Part shown: in pieces, positions 24,218-33,480 of the stretch
How positions within the stretch are numbered: position 1 is the stretch's first letter
How the letters are laid out: each line of letters starts with the position of its first letter
Source of the DNA: Clostridium fessum
GTDB lineage: Bacteria > Bacillota > Clostridia > Lachnospirales > Lachnospiraceae
Reading direction: 5' to 3'
Assembly (NCBI RefSeq): GCF_003024715.1
Contig: NZ_PYLO01000001.1
Location: 806,001-870,000 of the forward strand
DNA length: 64,000 nucleotides
The notes under the pieces: model-generated
The model's input: the letters and a program-made list of their open reading frames with translations, nothing else
Told to the model about the DNA's origin: nothing
Database searches by the model: none
Program-made: the position numbers and the translations under genes

Positions 24218-26581
24218 TTATCGATAGCTGGCAATCACTGCACTGGCATTGAACATTCCGATCTTCTTTGCGCCTGCCGCATTCGGATGCAGACCATCAA
24301 TCAGGTAGCGGCCATTGGCATTCTTTTTCTCGTAGATGTCACAGATACCACAGCAGAAAGTATCAATGACTTCCAGAGACATCCTGCCGGCAAGAAGTTT
24401 CAGATAATCGCCTTTCGCCTTGGACTGTGCATAGCTCCGGGTCGTGATATAGCCCTGAATCGGCGTACAGATATAAATCTTCGCCGCCGGGTATAGCTGC
24501 TGAAGTTTTTCGATGCTGTACCGGAATGCTGATGCAAACACCCTGCGGTCCAGCTCTTCGATGGCGACCATTTCATTCTCTGAAGTGAAAGAGCCTTCCA
24601 TATCGCCGGAAGGAACACCATCATTCGTACCACAGGCGATCAGGATCATATCAAAGTCGGCGTAGGCAGTCACTTCCTTGTAGTGAGGGCTGGTCTTGTC
24701 CTTGCCTCGGATGAGTTTTTCCACCTGATTGCCCATGACATTGTTGTGGTTCTGATCCGGTCCGGAAAAGACCGGGTTGCCATCGTAAACGCTGTCCTCA
24801 TAATCGCACCATCTGGCACTGGATACCGACAGGTTTACAAACCGCTCCGGCTGGATGATCTCATTGAAGTATCTTACCCAGCCACGCTCCGATGTGTTCA
24901 GTGCCGTGATGCTGTCTCCCAAAAACAGGATCTTCTTTCCGGTGAACGCAGATTTCTGCTTCATGACCACCTGCATATCCGTAGACACGGAACTGATCGT
25001 TTTGGAAAGGTTCTGCATATTCGCATCTGCTGTTTTGATCGCATCCGCATTTACACGGACCTTTTCCGACAAGGTAGCAAGCTCCTTTGTATTGGTGTCA
25101 GCCTGCTCATGAAGGAGGCTGTAATCTTCCCCAAAGTAGCTGCCATTCACATTGAAGTAATGTGCCTTTACGTTGGACATGGTCATATCGTAGGTGCTGT
25201 TCTTCGTGAACACGATTTGGATATAATCATCCTTATACCCGGCATCTTCCAGCTTTTTGGATGGGATTTCAAGCGTGATCCTCTTTGGTTTTCCATCTGT
25301 AGAAGCAATCGACCCAAGGTTTACCAACTTTGAACCAACCACATAGTAGTGCATCAGCTGGTCGTTGCAGTAATCCATCTCGACATAGAGCTTATCAAAC
25401 CGCTCCGCACGGGGAACTTTAATGCCGCCGCCATAATACCCGCTCTCATACTCCGTCAAAAAATGATGGATGGTGGCTCCTTCATCCACGATCTCCCATT
25501 TTCCTTTTGAAAAGACACAGGGCTGGAATGGAACTTCAAGGCTCTGTGACATCAGCGCATCCCGTGCAAGTTTTGCCGCGCTTACACAGGCATCTGCGAG
25601 TTTATCCTTTGTAACGGTAGCATCCAGGAGTTTCTGTCCGTCCACCGATTTATCCCGAAGCATCGTGCCGGACAGCGTATGGTCGCCAAACGGCATCCTG
25701 CCATCCACCTTGAACGGAAAGTAGCCATAAGACCGTTCCGGATATTTACAGTCCACTACAAAAACGATGACATCATTCTCTTTTGGAGAATCCGACCAGT
25801 CCGCTGTCACCAACGTCCCTTCCACTGTATCGTAGGAGATATAGGTCAAAAGAGCATCCGGGTTATATGGAACCGGCTCTGGTTTCGTAAGCAGCTTATT
25901 CCCCTTCGCACCCAGATAGATAAAGTTCCCAAAAAACTCCAGCTGATGCTCTGTGGTATTCAGATTGACTGCTCCTGTATAAGAGAAAGGCATACCGTTG
26001 GCATAGAACTTATCGGCTCTGGACCGTAAGTGTGCACCAAATGAGTCATAGGTCTTCCCTGCCGAATCGACCCGCGCATCCAGAGTCTCCTTGTCCGTAG
26101 TCTTACCGGATGCAATGCTGTTCATCCTGGAATTCAGGGATGCTGCACTCTGCTGCATGGCTGTCCGTCCATCCTCCAGCTGCTTCTGAGCATCTGCCAC
26201 CTTCTTCGCCAGCGTAGTGGTCGTATCACTCAGGCTGTCATTCACGTTCTGCACCGTATCCGTGAGTTTTTGGGTGACCCTTTCTTCCGTTTCGGACACA
26301 TTTTTACTGATGCGGCTTTCTGTTTCTGTCAGTTCCGTATGGACGTCCTCTGCTGTCCGGGTCAGATGATCCTCTGCCAGCCTGATCTGCTCACTGAACT
26401 GACTGCATACAGACCAGTAGTGTTCATTAAAGATTTCCGTTCCAGCCGGGACCGGCAGCTTGGAGATATAGCTGACACCAGTTTCTTGACACAGCACGAT
26501 GATCAGTTCCTCGTACTCTTTTGTCTTGTCCCAGATGCCGCCATGCTTCGGGACGATGCGTCTGCCAACATACTTAGGCAT
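24218..26581 (-). CDS. Tail/baseplate protein with C-terminal SGNH esterase
   Basis: A 787-residue structural protein. The N-terminus (MPKYVGRRIVPKHGGIWDKT) and a following coiled coil (residues about 65-160, TELTETESRISKNVSETEER and similar) are paralogous to the next upstream gene. The C-terminal 260 residues are an SGNH/GDSL hydrolase: KILFLGDSITAL with the nucleophile Ser, ILIACGTNDG, and IDGLHPNAAG with the catalytic Asp and His. Such domains in tail tips are thought to deacetylate surface glycans. Its start overlaps a leader frame containing a G10 tract. Confidence 0.82.
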   Translation of the reverse strand: MPKYVGRRIVPKHGGIWDKTKEYEELIIVLCQETGVSYISKLPVPAGTEIFNEHYWSVCSQFSEQIRLAEDHLTRTAEDVHTELTETESRISKNVSETEERVTQKLTDTVQNVNDSLSDTTTTLAKKVADAQKQLEDGRTAMQQSAASLNSRMNSIASGKTTDKETLDARVDSAGKTYDSFGAHLRSRADKFYANGMPFSYTGAVNLNTTEHQLEFFGNFIYLGAKGNKLLTKPEPVPYNPDALLTYISYDTVEGTLVTADWSDSPKENDVIVFVVDCKYPERSYGYFPFKVDGRMPFGDHTLSGTMLRDKSVDGQKLLDATVTKDKLADACVSAAKLARDALMSQSLEVPFQPCVFSKGKWEIVDEGATIHHFLTEYESGYYGGGIKVPRAERFDKLYVEMDYCNDQLMHYYVVGSKLVNLGSIASTDGKPKRITLEIPSKKLEDAGYKDDYIQIVFTKNSTYDMTMSNVKAHYFNVNGSYFGEDYSLLHEQADTNTKELATLSEKVRVNADAIKTADANMQNLSKTISSVSTDMQVVMKQKSAFTGKKILFLGDSITALNTSERGWVRYFNEIIQPERFVNLSVSSARWCDYEDSVYDGNPVFSGPDQNHNNVMGNQVEKLIRGKDKTSPHYKEVTAYADFDMILIACGTNDGVPSGDMEGSFTSENEMVAIEELDRRVFASAFRYSIEKLQQLYPAAKIYICTPIQGYITTRSYAQSKAKGDYLKLLAGRMSLEVIDTFCCGICDIYEKKNANGRYLIDGLHPNAAGAKKIGMFNASAVIASYR

Positions 26582-26684
26582 AGAACACACCTCCCCTCAG
26601 CACAGAAGAGATCAGATTACTGCACAGGTCAGATAATCCGATACCCCCCCCCCGAATTTTCAGACAATTATTACGGTTCATCAT
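26574..26684 (-). CDS. 36-residue leader frame with G10 tract
   Basis: Starts ATGATG with AAAGGA upstream and runs through ten G (coding R-G-G-G) to a TAA at 26574-26576, just inside the next gene whose ATG is at 26579-26581. A change of one or two bases in the G tract would stop the frame early, 50 or more bases before that ATG. The peptide itself shows no known motif. Confidence 0.5.
   Translation of the reverse strand: MMNRNNCLKIRGGGIGLSDLCSNLISSVLRGGVFYA
26644..26653. repeat. C10/G10 homopolymer
   Basis: Ten consecutive C on the plus strand, the only tract of this kind I noticed in the window. It lies between the two SGNH-tipped tail genes. Homopolymers of this length are prone to slipped-strand mispairing, and also to sequencing error. 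Confidence 0.85.
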
Positions 26685-26715
26685 AGTTTTTCCTTTCTCC
26701 GGGATATTCCCGGCA

Positions 26716-29700
26716 TCACTTCATATCCTGTAGTGCCAGTGTATACTTGACCAACGCATACAGCTGATAGCCCCATGCGCAGTGTGCGTAGTTGTTCGGA
26801 TGCCAGTTGGGGCCTCCGTACTGACCCCGGCCGTATGCCATGTGCAGTACCCTGCCACTCTGTCTGCCGACCGAATCCGCAGACACATAATCCAGTGTAG
26901 GGTAACTCTCCACGGCAGGCTGGATCAGATGCCCACTGCATACATAGACACCGTTTGCCTCATCCTGCAGTTCATCGCAGAAATACTGGTAGATGCTCAC
27001 ATTCTTGCTGTGAAGTCCACCCAGCGTGATCTCAGAAGCCCGGTACTCCGGGTATTTTGCCGGGAAGTAAGTGCCGGTCTCATCAATGGACATGAGGATC
27101 ACGATGATATCCGGATACTCACGCTTGATCGTTTTCACGATATCCGGGATATTGGCTTTGTACTCTGCAAGGGAACTGTTGTGGTTTAAGTTGATCACCA
27201 CATGGGTCGGCGTGCACAGATCATAAGCGTTGGCATCTTTTACTTCCGTGCCTGCGGTTTCGCCGGGAATAAGCCGGGTCATGCCGTTATCCGCCAACGT
27301 CCTGTACTTATCCAGACAAGCCTTCAGCGAGAAGCCCTTCGTCTTTTCATCGTAGAACGGGTTAATATTAGATGCGCTCTCAAAAGTTGCAAGGTTCAGA
27401 TCCTCTGCACTCCAGCCGCCCTTACCCATCGCATAGTTCACAACCGTCTTTCCATCCAGCTTGAACGAGGACGAGGAGCCGTAATGCTTGCCATTCATTG
27501 TTCCCGGCATGCCGACCATCAGACAGCGGTATTCGGTTTCTGCCGCTTTCGCGTCCTTGCGGTCCAGATCAAACAGGTAGCGCACCCACGACCAATAGTG
27601 GGTCGGAAGATCCGCATCTGTTTTCCCAACACCGGCTAGATACCCATCCGTCACACTGTCACCGATAACAAGGATCTTCGGGAACTGGTTCTTTCCCATA
27701 CTGGCCAAGGTGCTGCGGTGCTTGAATTTGAGTTTCTGCGTCTTATAGACATCTGACACAAACGATTTCTCTACCGTCTGTTCCAGAACATCCTCCCCGC
27801 TGTTGACTGCCGTGTTGGTAAACGGTGAGTACAGGTCAAAGCGCTCCTCCATCTCCGTACCAAAACCAGCCGCTCTATTCTTCCAGCCTGTCTCAGCAAT
27901 CAGATGGTCCACCCAGACTGAAACATGATAGTTTCTGGCGGTCGAAAGGTTATTGCAGACCGTATACACCGGAGCCGCCGGGACAAGGCGAAGGTCTTTC
28001 TTTTCCGGCACGGCCACCAGCTGATCCAGCCGGGTCGTCAGATTTGTCAGCTGCTTTTTCTGGTTATCCGCCTCCGTCTGCAGGGAGTTCAATTCCTGTT
28101 TCAGATCATCCAGCGGCTTATAATCCGTGTATGCTTCGTATACATACTCCGTTCCCTCAACAACGCAGAGCTTCTGTCCGGAAGAGGCCATATAGAAGAA
28201 CATCACATAGGCATCGCCTTCCTGATAGGTGTACTGGTCATTGGCATCTACATAACGGAGCGCCTTCTTCGCTTTGTCAAACACGACCTGGCTGGTTACA
28301 CCGTTCGTGCCGGAGCCTTTTGTCACAAGGCCTTTCTCGCTGACCGGGATATAATCCGTAGAACCATATCGGAGATTGTCTGCATGATACTGAATGATGG
28401 ACGAGTGTACAAAAGCAAACCATCCCGGACGGTACCTGGAAGGGTCGAGCAGGTTCCGGCTACGGACTGCATCCAGCTTGCCGGATGCCAGGGTATCCGT
28501 GTATTCCCGCTCTTCCTTGAAAGCCTGTCCTACAATGGCGGCATCCGCAGCCATGCCGGAATAGGATAGCGTCGTATCCACCTTACCTGTACCAATCAGG
28601 ATCTTGCCCATAAAGACGATCAGACGGTTTTTGTAATCATACTCCACATTCCCGGACGGTTCATTGCTGAAGAAATCGTTGCGGATTTCTTTTCCGGTAT
28701 TCGGGCGCACCGGATAATAGAGCACCTTGTCTGTACTGCGCACACGCAGTTTGTATGCTCCTTCATCTATAAATCGGTGCAGAATCAAGGTGATCCTGTT
28801 ATCTCCCTTCACTAGTTCTACCGACTGGCGGAACACCTCGCCTTCTTCCGATTCAAGCATGGCAGTCAGGGTCGTCTCCCCAATGGTTCGGAGTGTGAAC
28901 TGGATTTCCTGTATAAACACACTTCGCAGAACAGTCAGCGGCACATAGTAGGTCTGGAGTACCGGGCTGCTGCCTTCCCAGATATTGCTGACACCGTCAT
29001 ATAAAAAGGGCAGGTTCAAACTGGTCATCGTTTCCTTTGCCAGCGCATCATCCGCACTTCGCAGTGCTTCGATCTCGACTGCCATCTTTTTCTGATTCTG
29101 TCGCTCCCTCTGAACCTGATTCCACAGCTTTGCAGACTCTCCGCACACCTTCAGGCTCAGGTCCTTCGCATAGGAGCTTGCCCGGATCTGGAATACCCCT
29201 TCCGGGATCTCCAATTCCTTTTCTTTGTACTCCTGCGGCTGTTCCGTATCCCTGGAATCCAGAATGGATGCCACAAACGTACCATTGGCATCATAGCCTG
29301 CAACTCCGATCCAGTTGAACACCTGCCCGGTATAATAGACCTTCTGGCAGGCGGTATCTACCGGGATCAGTGCTGTCGTCTGGACATGCTCAAACTTCTG
29401 CGTTTCTCCGTTGATCGTGTTGACTGTAATGCCTTCTGTCAGTTCGCCGGTCGCATCATAGTTTGCATCCACCTTGGATTCCTGCAGTGCATCCAGCCCT
29501 TCTTTTGCTTTCGGATAGATGGAACGGATCGCCGCTCCAAGGTTGTCAAAGGTATTCCCCTCCGAATCCACTCTTGCATCAAGAACTTCTGTGTCAGAGG
29601 TTCTCCCTTTTGCAATCTGGTCCATCCGGGCATTCAGAGCCTTGTTTGTCTGTGCGACATTCTGGGCGTTCTGATTCATCTGCCGCTCTGCCGCTGCGAC

Positions 29701-30114
29701 TTTTGCAGTCAGATCCGATTTTGCATTCTCCACACGCGCAGTCACACGGTTTTCTGTCTCGGACAGGCTGGTGTTTACCTTACTTTCTGTGCTGGAGAGG
29801 CTTTCATTGATACGGCCTTCCGTGTCGGATACATTTTTGTTGATCCGGTTTTCTGTTTCCGAAAGCTCTGAGCGGATATCTTCGGCCGTCTGGGTCAGAT
29901 GCTCCTCTGCCTCTGCGATCTGCTCACTATGCAGGCTGAACAGGCTCCAATACTTCTCATCACTCAGAGCCGTTCCTTTCGGCACTGGAAGATTGGAGAT
30001 AAAACTGTTGCCGCTGTCTGCATCCAGTACGATCTGCAGCTCTTCATATTCTTTCCGGATGTCCCATTCGCCTGCATGTTTGGGAACGATCCGGCGGCCT
30101 GTGTATTTTGCCAT
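26716..30114 (-). CDS. Large tail fibre/baseplate protein with SGNH esterase
   Basis: An 1132-residue protein. The N-terminal attachment part (MAKYTGRRIVPKHAGEWDIR) and the coiled coil (SETENRINKNVSDTEGRINE and repeats to about residue 160) match the downstream paralogue. The centre (about 200-700) contains beta-rich segments without a family I can name. The C-terminal 330 residues are an SGNH hydrolase with ILVIGDSVTDGY, TPTHVVINLNHNSS, and a final GGPNWHPNNYAHCAWGYQLY. It probably forms the receptor-binding or glycan-trimming tip. Confidence 0.8.
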   Translation of the reverse strand: MAKYTGRRIVPKHAGEWDIRKEYEELQIVLDADSGNSFISNLPVPKGTALSDEKYWSLFSLHSEQIAEAEEHLTQTAEDIRSELSETENRINKNVSDTEGRINESLSSTESKVNTSLSETENRVTARVENAKSDLTAKVAAAERQMNQNAQNVAQTNKALNARMDQIAKGRTSDTEVLDARVDSEGNTFDNLGAAIRSIYPKAKEGLDALQESKVDANYDATGELTEGITVNTINGETQKFEHVQTTALIPVDTACQKVYYTGQVFNWIGVAGYDANGTFVASILDSRDTEQPQEYKEKELEIPEGVFQIRASSYAKDLSLKVCGESAKLWNQVQRERQNQKKMAVEIEALRSADDALAKETMTSLNLPFLYDGVSNIWEGSSPVLQTYYVPLTVLRSVFIQEIQFTLRTIGETTLTAMLESEEGEVFRQSVELVKGDNRITLILHRFIDEGAYKLRVRSTDKVLYYPVRPNTGKEIRNDFFSNEPSGNVEYDYKNRLIVFMGKILIGTGKVDTTLSYSGMAADAAIVGQAFKEEREYTDTLASGKLDAVRSRNLLDPSRYRPGWFAFVHSSIIQYHADNLRYGSTDYIPVSEKGLVTKGSGTNGVTSQVVFDKAKKALRYVDANDQYTYQEGDAYVMFFYMASSGQKLCVVEGTEYVYEAYTDYKPLDDLKQELNSLQTEADNQKKQLTNLTTRLDQLVAVPEKKDLRLVPAAPVYTVCNNLSTARNYHVSVWVDHLIAETGWKNRAAGFGTEMEERFDLYSPFTNTAVNSGEDVLEQTVEKSFVSDVYKTQKLKFKHRSTLASMGKNQFPKILVIGDSVTDGYLAGVGKTDADLPTHYWSWVRYLFDLDRKDAKAAETEYRCLMVGMPGTMNGKHYGSSSSFKLDGKTVVNYAMGKGGWSAEDLNLATFESASNINPFYDEKTKGFSLKACLDKYRTLADNGMTRLIPGETAGTEVKDANAYDLCTPTHVVINLNHNSSLAEYKANIPDIVKTIKREYPDIIVILMSIDETGTYFPAKYPEYRASEITLGGLHSKNVSIYQYFCDELQDEANGVYVCSGHLIQPAVESYPTLDYVSADSVGRQSGRVLHMAYGRGQYGGPNWHPNNYAHCAWGYQLYALVKYTLALQDMK

Positions 30115-30134
30115 ATTACCCCTTTCTGTCAGCC

Positions 30135-30815
30135 TTACACTGACACATCATCCTCGCCATATTCCACGACCAGATGTCCTTCTTCATCGGTTGTGAATAT
30201 CAGCCCAAGGTCGCATTTTGTTTCAAATGCAAAATAGCCCTCCTCCGTAATCGATCCTTCCACGATCTCACGGCACAGCTTTTCTACGGAACTGGACTCC
30301 GATCTATCACTCAGTCCCAGACCGTCATCCGACTCAAAGCCAAAGCAGCCTGCCTTGTCTATAAACAGATTTCGGATGCCATCCCGAACAGCTTTCAGGA
30401 ATGCTGCAAATGTGTAAGTGGCGATCTTGCCGTTATTGATGGCCGCCCTCTCCACCTTTAACGTAAGAGAGAATGACCCAAGGACATCACCTTCTGTGCT
30501 GAGCATAACAACATCCAACGGAAAACGTCCGGCCTGCGCCGTCATGAAGGTCGTGATCGTAAAGAGGACTGCCCCCTTCTCAACGAATACAAGGTCTGGC
30601 GCAGTTTCACTCGTGTAGTGGAAGATTGTACCATCCGGACGGGTACCGGAACAGGCTACAATACAATTCTGCGGCACGGTATATTCCACAGAGTTGTTAT
30701 ACAAAACACAGCGAACTTTTCTCGCCTTGTTGTCATACTGCTTGACCGGAACCGTCACCGGGATCAGATTCTCCGTCAGCGACAATTCCACTTCCTGATA
30801 AATGCCTGTGACCAT
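30135..30815 (-). CDS. Baseplate upper protein (BppU-like)
   Basis: A 226-residue protein whose first 130 residues (YQEVELSLTENLIPVTVPVK, VRCVLYNNSVEYTVPQNCIV, FTITTFMTAQAGRFPLDVVM) match the N-terminal domain of phage baseplate upper proteins, which anchors receptor-binding modules to the baseplate. The acidic C-terminus is short, so it may serve as an adaptor for the two large downstream proteins. It overlaps the stop of the upstream Tal gene by one base. Confidence 0.78.
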   Translation of the reverse strand: MVTGIYQEVELSLTENLIPVTVPVKQYDNKARKVRCVLYNNSVEYTVPQNCIVACSGTRPDGTIFHYTSETAPDLVFVEKGAVLFTITTFMTAQAGRFPLDVVMLSTEGDVLGSFSLTLKVERAAINNGKIATYTFAAFLKAVRDGIRNLFIDKAGCFGFESDDGLGLSDRSESSSVEKLCREIVEGSITEEGYFAFETKCDLGLIFTTDEEGHLVVEYGEDDVSV

Positions 30816-32683
30816 TACGAACTCCCTCCTTCCTGATCCGTCTCCTTATTATCTGTTTCCTCTTTGTTTTCCGTATCCTTATCTTCACTACCCGGCTTTT
30901 CGGTATCCGGGGTTTCAGGCTCGGTCGGTGTGGTCGGTTCCGTTGGCTCTGGATCAGGTTCTTCCGGTTCATATCCAATCGTCTGCCACTGTTCTCCGTC
31001 CCACAGTTTTAACCGAAGGTTCTTCTTATCGACCCAGAAGGAATCCTCTGCCGGGTCTTCCGGCGCACTTTCGGACACAGGGATATACGGCTGATACTTC
31101 GCGTCCAGTTCCTCATACAGTTCTTTGGACAGCTTCTTTGCCGTTTCATACCGCTGATCGAGCGTTTTCTGAAGTTCTACAGAAATAGCGGTCGCTGTTT
31201 TGTACCGCTCATCCAGTTCCTCCAGCAACTCCTTGGAAAGCTCGGCTGCTTTCTTGTAACGGTCGTCCAGTTTCTTGAGTGTCTGCTCCAACAGGATTGC
31301 TGTTTTGACTGCGGAATCATCTGACTCCCAGCCATATCCCCATGTCTTCCCGCCATCTGTGGAAACAAAAAATCCGGCCGGGCTATTCTTCCACGCAACC
31401 GTTGACTGTTTCAGAGTTGCTGCGTTGAATGCGTACCGAGTCGTATTCCCCTTACTGTCCGTCTCATTTTTATAATGAAGGCCGAACAGTGCTGCAAACA
31501 ACGCACCATCATAGATAATGGAGGCCGAAATGCCGCCCATCTGCTCTCCCACTGCTGTTTCCACACGGACTGCGGTATCGTATGCGGCGGTTGCTGTATT
31601 TCGGATACTGTTAAGGGAGCTTGTCAGGGAGGAATTTCGGCTGCTGACCGTAGAATTCGACAGCGTGATGCTGTTATACCGTTCCAAAAGCGAGTCATAT
31701 TCGGTTTCTGTAACCTTGGAACTGGCTTCAATGCCCAGCTTCGAGATATACACATGAACCGTATCACAGAGCGAGACCTGTTCTGCCTGTACAACATCCT
31801 CATATCCGGGTGTATTCCAAAGCTGAATGAAGTCGATTTTAATGTCGACCTCCGGCTCTGTCAGGCTGGTCGTATCAATATAGTCCTGTGCATACTCTCG
31901 CAAAGCCGCTTCCGATGGCCTTTCCTGAAAGGCACTGGTGCAGTCCAGCACCGTAATCTTCTGATACGGCACAGATTTTCGGCTGACCATGACCACTTTT
32001 TCTGGCAGTTCCATAACCGCCTGCGTTTCGTTGTCTACCCAGTACGGATGCACTCCTGTAATGGTATTCTCGATGGATTTCTCCATCTTGAAATCCGTCA
32101 GATTTTTGCCGTAGACGATATGAACGTTGTGGTCCGCACCTCTGGCTCTGTGAAACTTGACTGTGTAGCGGTCCCACTCGAACTCTCCTCCAAAAGTATC
32201 CAATACCGAGCCATCCATACCGCCAAGACAGTTACGGAAAGATGCCGGAACGGACACAGTAAACATCGCACTGGATGCCACATCTGTCCAAACTGAGAAC
32301 GGACAGTCGGAAGCCGCATGGCTTTTCAGCCCCTGCATTGCCCCGACGCAGCCGGTCACTGAAAAAGGCGATACCGTGATAAAGTTGAGCTGATAGGAAA
32401 TATGCCGTGCCTGAACTTCCAGCTTTCCATCGATCGGAGTCGTGATCTTGTAGATTCGGAACGGCTGCGGCTGCATCGTATCAGATGGTTTGGCAAGGAT
32501 GACGTTTCCCTCCTCTAGCATCTCAGCGTGGATGCCATCTGCCGGACAGATGAGCTTCAGCTCATAGCTGCCGTTTCGTTTTTCAGTCACGGTACAAGAC
32601 TGTGCATCTGCCAGCTTTCCAATGCCGTTATTATCAAATTTCATTTCTCTGGAATCATATAAACACGGGATCACTGGCTGCAC
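30815..32683 (-). CDS. Tail-associated structural protein (Tal / minor structural)
   Basis: A 622-residue protein. The first 330 residues follow the phage minor structural protein pattern (MKFDNNGIGKLADAQSCTVT, KRNGSYELKLICPADG, ILAKPSDTMQPQPFRIYKIT), corresponding to the tail hub. A helical region with repeated LDERYKTA-type units (LDDRYKKAAELSKELLEELD) spans residues about 470-545. A strongly acidic, Pro/Thr-rich tail (EEPDPEPTEPTTPTEPETP) ends it. No lytic domain is seen. It lies between Dit and BppU, as expected for the hub. Confidence 0.8.
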   Translation of the reverse strand: MQPVIPCLYDSREMKFDNNGIGKLADAQSCTVTEKRNGSYELKLICPADGIHAEMLEEGNVILAKPSDTMQPQPFRIYKITTPIDGKLEVQARHISYQLNFITVSPFSVTGCVGAMQGLKSHAASDCPFSVWTDVASSAMFTVSVPASFRNCLGGMDGSVLDTFGGEFEWDRYTVKFHRARGADHNVHIVYGKNLTDFKMEKSIENTITGVHPYWVDNETQAVMELPEKVVMVSRKSVPYQKITVLDCTSAFQERPSEAALREYAQDYIDTTSLTEPEVDIKIDFIQLWNTPGYEDVVQAEQVSLCDTVHVYISKLGIEASSKVTETEYDSLLERYNSITLSNSTVSSRNSSLTSSLNSIRNTATAAYDTAVRVETAVGEQMGGISASIIYDGALFAALFGLHYKNETDSKGNTTRYAFNAATLKQSTVAWKNSPAGFFVSTDGGKTWGYGWESDDSAVKTAILLEQTLKKLDDRYKKAAELSKELLEELDERYKTATAISVELQKTLDQRYETAKKLSKELYEELDAKYQPYIPVSESAPEDPAEDSFWVDKKNLRLKLWDGEQWQTIGYEPEEPDPEPTEPTTPTEPETPDTEKPGSEDKDTENKEETDNKETDQEGGSS

Positions 32684-32689
32684 CTCCCC

Positions 32690-33472
32690 TCAGAGCGTCC
32701 ACCAACGGGGAATGACTTCCACCGCCGTGATACCGCCTGTCCATGTGATCTGTGTCTTTCCCTCCGGCAGTTCCGGGAAGTCATCCGAAAGGATGGTCTC
32801 ATTGCAGAAGCCGGAAGCGTTGTAAGCGTTGTGCGTCTCACAGTTGAGCAGCACATAGTCTTTGATGCTGTGGATGGTGATCTTCTCTTCCCCCACATAC
32901 AGCTCGCCGCCGCTGTCTCCGTAAACCTTGAAGATGGGCTGTGCAGGAAAAGCAAAGGGGTTCTTTAAGGTCGACCTGCCATCCAGCCGGATCGTCCGCT
33001 GCCCGTCCACGCTCCACCTCTGGGGCTTACAGTTAAATGCCAGCTCCATCTCAGCGGCTTTCTGAGCAGTCACATCAAAGGCAAGGGCATCCTTGCAGAC
33101 TGCCATCCGGAAGAAATCCGGGTCGTAGGTATCCTGCAATTTCTGATACCCCACCGGCGACAGAAGCCATGCCTTGACTGCTGCTGTCTTAGCTGGCAGT
33201 CCGTTGAAGAAAAATGCCTTATACTTGATATTCACATTCTGATACCTGCGGCGGCCTGCCTTTGCATTCTCGGTAAGGATGTCTCCGTTCCTGCCGGGTA
33301 CGGAGGTGCTCTCCACATCCGCAGCCGGGGAATCATACACACCGGGACCAGACAAATATAATAGGAAGTCTTTGCTGGACTTCCCAGCAAACGACAGATA
33401 CTGTCTGGCATATCTGTCTTTTAACTGAAACTGTGATACTGTTTGCTTGGGGGTGTTATAGCCCATACGCAT
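32690..33472 (-). CDS. Distal tail protein (Dit)
   Basis: A 260-residue phage tail protein of the Dit family (SPP1 gp19.1-like). Typical parts are the N-terminal GVYDSPAADVESTSVPGRNG with the GR-x-G-D step, KAWLLSPVGYQKLQDTYDPD, and the C-terminal galectin-like half (NPFAFPAQPIFKVYGDSGGE). Dit forms the ring joining the tail tube to the hub. The position between tape measure and Tal is conserved in siphoviruses. Confidence 0.85.
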   Translation of the reverse strand: MRMGYNTPKQTVSQFQLKDRYARQYLSFAGKSSKDFLLYLSGPGVYDSPAADVESTSVPGRNGDILTENAKAGRRRYQNVNIKYKAFFFNGLPAKTAAVKAWLLSPVGYQKLQDTYDPDFFRMAVCKDALAFDVTAQKAAEMELAFNCKPQRWSVDGQRTIRLDGRSTLKNPFAFPAQPIFKVYGDSGGELYVGEEKITIHSIKDYVLLNCETHNAYNASGFCNETILSDDFPELPEGKTQITWTGGITAVEVIPRWWTL

Positions 33473-33480
33473 CTCCTCCT

